Part shown: piece by piece, positions 48,523 through 55,057 of the stretch
Numbering within the stretch: the stretch's first letter is position 1
How the letters are laid out: each line of letters starts with the position of its first letter
Source of the DNA: an uncultured Lachnospiraceae bacterium
GTDB taxonomy: Bacteria; Bacillota; Clostridia; Lachnospirales; Lachnospiraceae
DNA: 55,057 nt
NCBI GenBank assembly: GCA_948470755.1
Contig: CAOKPU010000012.1
Location: 1 to 55,057, forward strand
Direction of reading: 5' to 3'
Notes under the pieces: generated by a model
What the model was told of the DNA's origin: nothing
The model's database searches: none
The model's input: only the letters and a program-made list of their open reading frames with translations
Made by a program: the position numbers and the translations under genes

Positions 48523-51300
48523 TCAATCGGCTTTTACCCCATCTGTCTTATAGATAAACTTCACATTTCCTTCCGTGCCTTCCGGCAGGCCGCTAAACGT
48601 ATTATAACCGCTTCCCGCCGCCTTTAACGCATCTATCCTGTCGATCACCGCCTCAATATCATCGCCGAACAGATCCGTCAGTTCCCTGATCCCTTCTTCA
48701 TCAAAACGTATCATGCCGTCTTTCAGTTCTAATGCGCCATCATCCAGCTTTATCGTACCGTCTTTTAATTTCATCACTCCGTCATCCAGTTCTATGACCC
48801 CGTCTTTCAATTCATTTACTCCATCGTCAAGTTCTGCCGTGCCGTTTTTTAATTCCCCGGCTCCGTCATCCAGTTTCCCCGCGCCTTCCCACAGTTCATT
48901 TGCACCGCTGTTTAATTTTCCGGCTCCATCATCCAGTTTTCCCACACCTTTCTGTAAATCAGCCGCTCCGTCATCCAGTTTCCCGGCCCCTGTTTCCAGC
49001 AATCCCGTTCCCGCCTTTAACTCCGTCGTCCCATCCTTTAATGCAGCGATGCCAACGTTTAAAGATGCCGCGCCTGTTTCCAGCGTTTTCGTCCCCTCCA
49101 CGGCCGCGGCTGTCCCGGCTTTTAATTCCGTCGCCCCTGCCGCCAGCGCCGGAACTCCCGTCTGTGCATCATTGAGCAGCAACAACGCCTGATATAAAGC
49201 GTCCACTCCCGTTTCCAATGTTTTTGCACCCGTTTTTAAATTCGCGGAAACTGTTTTCATATAAGAAACATAATCCATTTGGGATGCTTCCTGCATATTT
49301 CCTGCCTGGCCGGAAACTTCATTGCTCCTTGTCAATTCTTCAAGCATTTTTTGCGCTGCCTGCGTCTGGGTCCTGGCTGCCGCTACCTGCGCCTGGGCTT
49401 CCGCCATCTGCTCCCATGCCGCACGGCAATCCGCCGCCGCTTGCTGCACCGCTTCCGCCGATACGCTTTGCACCGCCACATCCGTCTGCGTTATCACCGG
49501 TTCCATGCTATACCCTGTCACCAGCCCGCTGACCGTTGTCTGCGCCATTTTCCCCTCGGTCTCCACATCCACCGTCATTGTCTTTGTTACCGGCTCACAT
49601 GCTGCATTAAGCGCCGCCTCTGCCGCCTGCCGGCGCTCCGTAGCTTGTTCCAGGGCAGCTTGGGCCAAAGCCTCCTTCTCCTTCCCTTCCGCCGCCATTT
49701 GCTTCAGCATTTCTACTTTTCCATTGAAATCCGCCTCATATGCCGCGAAATACTGATTTAATAATTGATCCAACCCTTCTGCGCCTTCCGCCAGCGACCG
49801 GCTTCCTCCCAAGAGGCCCGCCGCCCCGTCTTCTCCCTGACAGGCGCCTACCATAGCCTCAATTGCCGCATCCACAGAAAGGATTCCCTGTTCCAGGCTT
49901 GCCGCCCCCGCATCCAAGGCAGCGCTCCCGCTTGTCAATGCTTTTGTCCCTTCTTCCAGCGCGCTTCCGCCTGCCAGCAGTCCCATCGCCCCATCTTCCA
50001 GCTTTCCGGCTCCTGCATTTAATACTTTTGATTTTTCATCCAATTCCTGAGTGCCGGTTTTCAACGCATCCGCACCTTTTTTCAATTCACCGGTTCCATT
50101 TGCCAGCTCGCCGCTTCCGTCCTTAAGTTTGGCCGCCCCATCTTTTAAATCAGATGTTCCATCCTTTAAATCAGACGCGCCATCCCTTAATTTTACCGAT
50201 CCATCCTTTAATTCCAACGCGCCATCCTTCAGTTTAACGGTACCGTCTTTCAATTCTTCTGCGCCTTCCCTTAACTCGCCGGCGCCGTCCTTCAAATCAG
50301 ATGTACCGTCCTTCAGTTCTTCTGTGGCCGACCTTAGATCATCCATGGAATCATTCATATCGTCCAGATCAATAGAATCCGTCAGGCTGATATCGGAAAG
50401 TATGTCGCTCATAGCCATTGTCATCGTCATGGACAGATTAAAGTTTACGGCATCCGCCGAGACTTCAATATACTCCGGTATATTAATCTCATCCAGCTCT
50501 TTCTTTTTCTCCTCATCTTCCATATCCGCCTTCAGCCCTTCGATATCCAGGCTATTTTTCAGCCCCGGAAAAGCCATGCCTACTACAAGGTAATTATCCC
50601 CCTCTGAAATTAATCTTGCATTTTCCACTTCAATATTGGAAAAAGTATCCGAAGGAAGCACCATGCCGGAAATCATTGCAAAAGGCACATAAATCTCTTC
50701 ATTCCTGCCGTTAATCTCCACCATCTGCTTCTCCTTATTCTCATAATCAAAACGGATGGTTACTTTTCCGCTTTTGCCGGCTAATTCTTCAGGCATGATT
50801 TCCTTACCGTCCAAAGTATAGGAAAGCTTCACCTCCACCGGAAGTTCCTGCCGGGTCGTCCCCTGATAATAAATATCGGAGCCTCCCGCTTTCCATACCA
50901 GATTCCCATTCTCTCCTACCGTATATTCCTCATAACCTTTTACATTCTCAATATCCTGCAGATTACTTACATCCGCCAGGCTGCTGCTGCCTTCGCCGTT
51001 TTTTACCCAATTGCTGACAATCACTTTATTTACGTCGCCTTTCGCATCCGCCAGGACGTATACGGTTTCCTCTTTTCCCGAAGAACTGCTATGAGCCGCT
51101 CCCGTCTGCTCATCCACTGAAAGGGCAGGCGCTTCCTCTTCCTTTTTTATGTCTGCCGCATCGGCATTTGTCTCCGCCATCCCGTCCCCGCCGTCAGCGC
51201 AAGCCGCAAGAGAAACCGCCATTGTTCCGGCCAGCACAAGGCTGCATGCCTTTTTCCATTTTCTATTTCCTGCATAAATATCCCTTACTTTTTTCATCAT
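48523..51300 (-). CDS. Lipoprotein with long YhgE/Pip-type heptad repeats
   Basis: The 925-residue protein has a lipoprotein signal with lipobox LAAC (Cys34). An N-terminal domain (about 75-300) follows, and then two long blocks of seven-residue repeats of the form L-x-x-G-x-x-x (typified by ELKDGTSDLKDGA; about 325-480 and 690-860) separated by an Ala-rich coiled coil (about 505-670). Such repeats occur in YhgE/Pip and in partners of MMPL exporters, where they form a rod spanning the wall. Its ATG overlaps the stop of the MMPL gene (ATGA), so the two are translationally coupled and probably form one complex. The DNA of the repeat blocks has a 21-base period, prone to copy-number change. The cargo is unknown. 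Confidence 0.87.
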   Translation of the reverse strand: MMKKVRDIYAGNRKWKKACSLVLAGTMAVSLAACADGGDGMAETNADAADIKKEEEAPALSVDEQTGAAHSSSSGKEETVYVLADAKGDVNKVIVSNWVKNGEGSSSLADVSNLQDIENVKGYEEYTVGENGNLVWKAGGSDIYYQGTTRQELPVEVKLSYTLDGKEIMPEELAGKSGKVTIRFDYENKEKQMVEINGRNEEIYVPFAMISGMVLPSDTFSNIEVENARLISEGDNYLVVGMAFPGLKNSLDIEGLKADMEDEEKKKELDEINIPEYIEVSADAVNFNLSMTMTMAMSDILSDISLTDSIDLDDMNDSMDDLRSATEELKDGTSDLKDGAGELREGAEELKDGTVKLKDGALELKDGSVKLRDGASDLKDGTSDLKDGAAKLKDGSGELANGTGELKKGADALKTGTQELDEKSKVLNAGAGKLEDGAMGLLAGGSALEEGTKALTSGSAALDAGAASLEQGILSVDAAIEAMVGACQGEDGAAGLLGGSRSLAEGAEGLDQLLNQYFAAYEADFNGKVEMLKQMAAEGKEKEALAQAALEQATERRQAAEAALNAACEPVTKTMTVDVETEGKMAQTTVSGLVTGYSMEPVITQTDVAVQSVSAEAVQQAAADCRAAWEQMAEAQAQVAAARTQTQAAQKMLEELTRSNEVSGQAGNMQEASQMDYVSYMKTVSANLKTGAKTLETGVDALYQALLLLNDAQTGVPALAAGATELKAGTAAAVEGTKTLETGAASLNVGIAALKDGTTELKAGTGLLETGAGKLDDGAADLQKGVGKLDDGAGKLNSGANELWEGAGKLDDGAGELKNGTAELDDGVNELKDGVIELDDGVMKLKDGTIKLDDGALELKDGMIRFDEEGIRELTDLFGDDIEAVIDRIDALKAAGSGYNTFSGLPEGTEGNVKFIYKTDGVKAD

Positions 51301-53396
51301 ATGATTCCTCCTTCCAAATCCTCCACTTTCTTCTCTTTCATTTTTCCACCCATTGAACTCATCATTATCAATTGATCAAATATCATAAACATAGACGGCA
51401 GGATAAAGATAACGCTGAACATACTGATGATCGCCCCTCTCGCCATTAATGTGCAAAGCGAACTGATCATGTCAATATTGGAATATAGCCCCACTCCAAA
51501 GGTAGCGGCAAAAAAGGTAAGGGCGCTGACCACAATGGATTTTGCGCTCGTCTGGCAGGCAATGTCCACCGCCTCTTTCTTCCCCGCTCCCGCGCTGCGC
51601 TCCCTCCGGTACCTGGTAGTCATTAAAATGGCATAATCCACGGTAGCCCCAAGTTGTATCGTCCCTATGACTACTGAGGCAATAAAAGGAATTGCCGTTC
51701 CCGTATAAAATGGGATTCCCATATTTACGAAGATTGCTCCCTCGATTACCGCCACTAATATCACTGGCAGGGAAATGGAACGGAACACCAGCATAATGAT
51801 AATAAAAATCACGCCGATGGAAACTATGCTTACCGTTTTAAAATCCTTATCCGTTATCCTTATCAAATCCTTGGTGCAGGGGGCTTCTCCCACCAGCATC
51901 CCTTTTTGATCATAGGATTTACATATTTTATCCAGAGCATCGCACTGGGCGTTCACTTGATCCGATGCGACTTTATATTTCGACCCTATCAGCAAAAGCT
52001 GCCAATTGTCGTTGCTTAATGCATCTTTCAACTCATCAGGCACCATCTCTTCCGGCAGAGCCGCCCCCTTAATGGCATTCAGCCCCAAAATCCAGCTTAT
52101 CCCCGGAACCTTCTTCATATCATCGCTCATATGCTTTACATCCTTCGCCGGTAAATCTGCGCCCACCAACAGCATATGGGTAGCGTTCATATCAAACTTC
52201 TCCTCCAGTTTTGCATTAGCTACAATACTCTCCAAATCTTTTGGCAAAGTTTCATCCAAGTTGTAATATACCTTTGCATTCCGGTATCCATACAACGCCG
52301 GAGCTAAAAGGATGACAAACAGGACGGCAAATACCGCGAAATGCCCCGTCACAAACCGGCCGATATGATCCATATCCGGAAGCAGCGCCTTGTGCTTCGT
52401 CTTTTCCAACGGTTTATCCAGTACCAGGATTAAGGAAGGAAGAACCGTTACGCAAGCCGCCACGCCCAGCACTACCCCCTTCGCCATAACCAGCCCCAAA
52501 TCCATTCCAAGGGTAAAACTCATAAAACATAAAGCGATAAATCCTGCCACAGTAGTGATGGAACTTCCTACCACCGAAGAAAGCGTTTCCCCTATAGCTC
52601 CCGCCATCGCCTCCTTTTTCCCTTTGCATATCCCCTGCTGCTCCTGGTAGCTGTGCCAAAGAAAAATAGAATAATCCATCGTTACCCCGAGCTGCAGTAC
52701 CGCGCTCAATGCCTTCGTAATATATGAAATCTCCCCAAAAATAATATTGCTTCCCAGATTATAAACGATTGCCATGCCTATACTGATCAGGAAAACAAAA
52801 GACACCAGATAAGAATCCATAGCCAAAGACAGGACAATGCACGTAAGAAGCACTGCGATGCATACATAAACCGGAGCCTCCCTTTCGGACAAGTTTTTTG
52901 TATCCGTAACCACTGCGGACATACCGCTCAAAAAACAGCTTTTCCCTGCAATCCCACGGATCTCCTCTATGGCTTCCATTGTAGAATCCGCCGATGTGGT
53001 TTCATTAAATATAATGACCATCAATGTACAGTCGCCGCTGTTAAAAGCATCATACAACTCCTCCGGCAGCAGTTTTGCCGGCACCGAAATATCCATCGCC
53101 GTATCATACCAGATCACCTTTTCCACATGCTCCACTGTTTCAATTCTTTGTTTTAATGCCGCCGTCTCTTTCGGCTTCATCCCTTCCACCATAAACATGG
53201 AAAAGGCTCCCGTCCCAAATTCCTCCACTAAGATATCCTGCCCCACCATAGTCTCAATGTCCTTTGGCAGATAAGAAAGAATATCATAATTAACCCTTGT
53301 TCCCACATATCCAAAAAACGATGGGATAAGCAGAAGCAAACTGATGATAAGAATTGGGATTCTCATTTTCACTACCCATTTGCCAAAATTTTTCAT
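51297..53396 (-). CDS. MMPL-family RND transporter
   Basis: The 699-residue inner-membrane transporter has two repeated halves, each a single membrane helix, an extracytoplasmic loop domain and about five further helices. LGVTMDYSIFLWHSY and LGATVDYAILMTTRYR contain the paired aspartates of the proton relay. Relatives export lipids, lipopeptides or hydrophobic compounds using the proton (or Na+) gradient. AGGAGGT precedes the ATG. It is followed, with overlap, by the heptad-repeat lipoprotein, and is divergently arranged with a TetR regulator whose likely operators overlap its promoter. Confidence 0.93.
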   Translation of the reverse strand: MKNFGKWVVKMRIPILIISLLLLIPSFFGYVGTRVNYDILSYLPKDIETMVGQDILVEEFGTGAFSMFMVEGMKPKETAALKQRIETVEHVEKVIWYDTAMDISVPAKLLPEELYDAFNSGDCTLMVIIFNETTSADSTMEAIEEIRGIAGKSCFLSGMSAVVTDTKNLSEREAPVYVCIAVLLTCIVLSLAMDSYLVSFVFLISIGMAIVYNLGSNIIFGEISYITKALSAVLQLGVTMDYSIFLWHSYQEQQGICKGKKEAMAGAIGETLSSVVGSSITTVAGFIALCFMSFTLGMDLGLVMAKGVVLGVAACVTVLPSLILVLDKPLEKTKHKALLPDMDHIGRFVTGHFAVFAVLFVILLAPALYGYRNAKVYYNLDETLPKDLESIVANAKLEEKFDMNATHMLLVGADLPAKDVKHMSDDMKKVPGISWILGLNAIKGAALPEEMVPDELKDALSNDNWQLLLIGSKYKVASDQVNAQCDALDKICKSYDQKGMLVGEAPCTKDLIRITDKDFKTVSIVSIGVIFIIIMLVFRSISLPVILVAVIEGAIFVNMGIPFYTGTAIPFIASVVIGTIQLGATVDYAILMTTRYRRERSAGAGKKEAVDIACQTSAKSIVVSALTFFAATFGVGLYSNIDMISSLCTLMARGAIISMFSVIFILPSMFMIFDQLIMMSSMGGKMKEKKVEDLEGGII

Positions 53397-53436
53397 ACCT
53401 TACCTCCTGACCAAATACCAGTATATATTATCAATA

Positions 53437-53449
53437 TGACCATTGGTCA
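53437..53449. promoter_or_regulatory. TetR operator 1
   Basis: TGACCATTGGTCA is a perfect palindrome around its central base. It lies just downstream of the predicted MMPL transcription start. Confidence 0.75.
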
Positions 53450-53463
53450 TTTTTGTTATATAT

Positions 53464-53492
53464 GGTATATCACGGAAATGACTAACGGTCAA
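53464..53492 (-). promoter_or_regulatory. MMPL operon promoter
   Basis: On the minus strand TTGACC (53487-53492) and TATACC (53464-53469) are separated by 17 bases. The -35 box lies inside operator 2, so a bound TetR protein would block RNA polymerase. Confidence 0.65.
53479..53491. promoter_or_regulatory. TetR operator 2
   Basis: TGACTAACGGTCA shares the TGAC-N5-GTCA form of operator 1. The two sites are 42 bases apart, about four helical turns, so both would face the same side of the DNA. Confidence 0.7.
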
Positions 53493-53550
53493 TATTTTTT
53501 GCGCATTTTATAAAAAGTTTATGTTTACCTGGCGTCCACATAAATCCCCA

Positions 53551-53694
53551 TTGATTCCCGCCAACAACGAGCCAAGCGGCTGCTTGCAGGCATTTGGCGA
53601 CTGCCGCGAAAGTCACATACACATCGAAGATGCGTTATACTCTGTATCGCTGCTTGTTTGACTCCCCGTATGCCTGCATCGGGGTTGTTGACTT
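53551..53694 (+). repeat. Dispersed palindromic repeat, full copy B
   Basis: The 144-base element has inverted parts CAACAAC near the left end with GTTGTTG near the right, and TGCAGGCAT (53585-53593) with ATGCCTGCA (53670-53678). Copies A and C match its left and right parts. Its right edge, ending TTGTTGACTT, contributes the -35 box of the tetR promoter. Confidence 0.75.
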
Positions 53695-53716
53695 CCCCGA
53701 AAGCCCATCTTATAAT
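53688..53716 (+). promoter_or_regulatory. tetR promoter with -35 inside the repeat
   Basis: TTGACT (53688-53693, within repeat copy B) and a perfect TATAAT (53711-53716) are separated by 17 bases. Transcription would begin near 53723, about 37 bases before the ATG. Confidence 0.7.
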
Positions 53717-53759
53717 ATACATACCTTTTTTATCAACATGCCAGGGGAAGGACTTTGCT

Positions 53760-54356
53760 ATGGGAAAGATAGATAATAATAAAAAACAAAAAGAAGACGC
53801 CCTGTTAAATACCGCCTTTGACTTGTTTACCAAACAGGGCATACACAAGACCTCCATCTCCGACATCGTCAATCAGGCCGGAGTGGCAAAAGGGACTTTT
53901 TATTTGTATTTTAAAGACAAATACGATATACGTAATAAATTAATCGCTAAAAAAGCCAGCCAGGTCTTCCGCCTCGCCGACTCCGCAATGCATCAGGCCG
54001 GCATTGCCGGTCTGGAAGATCAGGTCATTTTCCTTATCGACAATATCGTCGACCAACTGACAGAAAACAAATCTTTACTAAATTTCATCTCCAAAAACTT
54101 AAGTTGGGGGATTTTTAAAAATGAACTTTTATATTCAGGAGCAACAGACATCGATTTCTATAATATTTATTCTTCTATTTTTGAACATTCAGGAAAGACC
54201 TATAAAAATCCCGAGATTCTTGTATTTATGATTATAGAGCTGGTGAACTCCACTTGTTTTAGCTGCATCCTGTACGAAGACCCGGTGCCGGTAAAGGAGT
54301 TGAAGCCTTATTTATTTGAATCCGTAAGACAGCTCATGAAAGGCATGGAGACCTGA
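53760..54356 (+). CDS. TetR/AcrR-family transcriptional regulator
   Basis: The 198-residue product has an N-terminal TetR helix-turn-helix (about 10-55; GIHKTSISDIVNQAGVAKGTFYLYFKDK) and an all-helical ligand domain. The ATG at 53760 follows GGGGAAGGA; a longer in-frame reading would translate the intergenic repeat. It is divergent from the MMPL/lipoprotein operon and most likely represses it through the two TGAC-N5-GTCA sites. The ligand may be an exported lipophilic compound (inference). Confidence 0.92.
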   Translation: MGKIDNNKKQKEDALLNTAFDLFTKQGIHKTSISDIVNQAGVAKGTFYLYFKDKYDIRNKLIAKKASQVFRLADSAMHQAGIAGLEDQVIFLIDNIVDQLTENKSLLNFISKNLSWGIFKNELLYSGATDIDFYNIYSSIFEHSGKTYKNPEILVFMIIELVNSTCFSCILYEDPVPVKELKPYLFESVRQLMKGMET

Positions 54357-54487
54357 CTCCCGAACCCTGGACGTAAAAATGCCCGGCAAAGGGATGCTTT
54401 AAAATACCGCATACCGCTTACCGGACATTATCCTCATATCCCGCTTCTTTATTCCCCGGGAACAGGCCAAAGCCAAACTTTCCATGT

Positions 54488-54679
54488 TTATACTGCCGCG
54501 ATCTTCTCCATCAGCACATCCGCATCCAGCCCATGCACCATAGCGGCCTCTTCCAAAGTTTCCCCTTGGGCGGACGGACAGCCAAGACAATGCATCCCAA
54601 TCTCCATAAGCACCGGGGCAATGTCAGGATTTATTCTAAGCGCCTCACCGATCGTTGTATTTTTGGTAATCTCTGCCAT
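54488..54679 (-). CDS. DUF1858 redox-disulfide protein
   Basis: The 63-residue protein has the DUF1858 pattern [20 protein letters not shown] followed by [18 protein letters not shown]. The CxxC pair is the redox-active or metal-binding feature, and such proteins are linked with hybrid-cluster and anaerobic redox proteins. The start at 54679 follows a strong GGAGG; a longer frame upstream would include the promoter and is rejected. It stands alone, divergent from pflB. Confidence 0.9.
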   Translation of the reverse strand: MAEITKNTTIGEALRINPDIAPVLMEIGMHCLGCPSAQGETLEEAAMVHGLDADVLMEKIAAV

Positions 54680-54737
54680 ATAAAAACCTCCTTTTGTGTG
54701 GAATATTTCCATATATTTCAATAGGAAAACTGATATC

Positions 54738-54766
54738 AGTATAATACTTTCTCCGTTTTGTTTCAA
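54738..54766 (-). promoter_or_regulatory. DUF1858 promoter with palindromic site
   Basis: On the minus strand TTGAAA (54761-54766) and TATACT (54738-54743) are separated by 17 bases. The perfect palindrome ACTGATATCAGT (54729-54740) overlaps the -10 box and start region, a natural place for a repressor. Confidence 0.7.
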
Positions 54767-54858
54767 GTCATTCCTGATTCTTCATAAAATTCACAAAAAT
54801 TTAATATTAAAAATGCCGAAAACATACCGAATGTACAGAAAAAAGTACACTTCGTTGC

Positions 54859-54888
54859 TTGACGTTATAAGCCTCTTAATACTATAAT
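54859..54888 (+). promoter_or_regulatory. pflB promoter
   Basis: TTGACG (54859-54864) and a perfect TATAAT (54883-54888) are separated by 18 bases. The leader to the ATG is about 100 bases. Confidence 0.75.
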
Positions 54889-54997
54889 GAGGATACAGAA
54901 TTAGCGTTACAGCTTTACTTTCGTCAGGCTGCAACGGATTAGTGATTTTTGAACCACTTAACCAAAATATTTTAATTAATAGGAGGGCTTATTCAAA

Positions 54998-55057
54998 ATG
55001 AGACCAGAATGGACAGATTTTGTAGGCGGCAAATGGGAAAATGAAGTCAATGTACGT
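54998..55057 (+). CDS. pflB: Formate acetyltransferase (pyruvate formate-lyase), 5' end
   Basis: Only the first 20 codons lie in the window. They read MRPEWTDFVGGKWENEVNVR, the characteristic N-terminus of clostridial pyruvate formate-lyase. This glycyl-radical enzyme splits pyruvate to formate and acetyl-CoA under anaerobic conditions. AGGAGGG ten bases before the ATG and a strong promoter indicate high expression. The glycyl-radical motif and the activating enzyme gene lie outside the window. Confidence 0.85.
   Translation, partial: MRPEWTDFVGGKWENEVNVR

Larger units (their letters stand above)
53397..53759. other. Divergent control region between MMPL and tetR genes
   Basis: These 363 bases contain two palindromic operators, the leftward MMPL promoter, repeat copy B and the rightward tetR promoter. 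No gene is supported. A short frame across the repeat (53594-53776) merely translates palindromic DNA. Confidence 0.8.
54680..54997. other. Divergent intergenic region between DUF1858 and pflB genes
   Basis: It holds the DUF1858 promoter with a 12-bp palindrome, an AT-rich centre (about 54770-54855) that includes TGTACAGAAAAAAGTACA as an imperfect inverted repeat, the pflB promoter and a ~100-base pflB leader. No gene is seen. Confidence 0.7.

Noticed and set aside
48713-50340. CRISPR-like array because of regular short repeats
   Set aside because: The 21-base period is coding heptad repeat within a lipoprotein gene, with no unique spacers.
53594-53776. Short rightward frame across repeat copy B
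   Set aside because: Its sequence is the translated repeat; it has no ribosome site and ends inside the tetR start region.

Overview
The window looks like chromosome from an anaerobic, probably spore-forming member of the Lachnospiraceae (Clostridia). The evidence is mixed: strong AGGAGG-type ribosome sites, an anaerobic metabolism gene (start of pflB, and a DUF1858 redox-disulfide protein), a CwlD-like amidase with other cell-wall hydrolases, a MecA adaptor, queuosine-precursor salvage (QueT), and an F-type ATP synthase whose c-subunit carries the residues known to bind Na+. No tRNA, rRNA, CRISPR array, transposase or prophage gene was seen.

Layout. 1-3.3 kb: the end of a DnaC-like helicase loader, a long PRPP synthetase, and a membrane-anchored degenerate GGDEF + EAL protein. 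3.3-23.9 kb: a single leftward gene train, the most unusual part of the window. It begins with a promoter near 24.06 kb and an HD-GYP phosphodiesterase. It then encodes two membrane-anchored secreted proteins, a membrane-tethered McrB-like AAA+ ATPase, a DUF2357/McrC-like protein without a visible nuclease, a SipW-type signal peptidase, three more membrane-anchored secreted proteins (two with the TAWY-type SipW/TasA signal), and an 11.5-kb gene for a 3,823-residue secreted GLUG-type repeat protein. 24.4-31.9 kb: queT with a structured leader, an NSS-family Na+ symporter, an XRE membrane regulator, an 845-residue exported protein, a methyltransferase and a small hypothetical. 32.0-39.4 kb: the ATP synthase operon (atpZ, atpI-like, atpB, E, F, H, A, G, D, C, read leftward). 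39.6-46.9 kb: a DUF402 protein, then a leftward housekeeping and cell-wall group (SleB-like hydrolase, comEB, upp, rpiB, sua5, cwlD-like amidase, GH18 hydrolase). The rpiB/upp/sua5 genes beside atp match the neighbourhood known in Bacillus. 46.9-47.7 kb is AT-rich and holds promoters but no convincing gene. 47.7-55 kb: mecA, an MMPL/RND exporter with a heptad-repeat lipoprotein under a divergent TetR regulator, a DUF1858 protein, and the first 20 codons of pflB.

How the genes may work together. The 3.3-24 kb train resembles a TasA/SipW extracellular-fibre locus, but it also carries an McrB/McrC-like pair of the kind otherwise known from restriction systems. SipW overlaps the McrC-like gene by one base, so the pair is translationally coupled to the signal peptidase. 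c-di-GMP enzymes sit at both ends: HD-GYP at the head of the train and the EAL protein convergent at its end. I infer a c-di-GMP-linked surface-assembly system in which a membrane AAA+ machine acts on SipW-processed subunits. This is the best candidate here for an undescribed system. A second theme is a dispersed palindromic repeat with three copies (24.3, 42.6 and 53.6 kb). One lies in the queT leader, and another supplies the -35 box of the tetR promoter.
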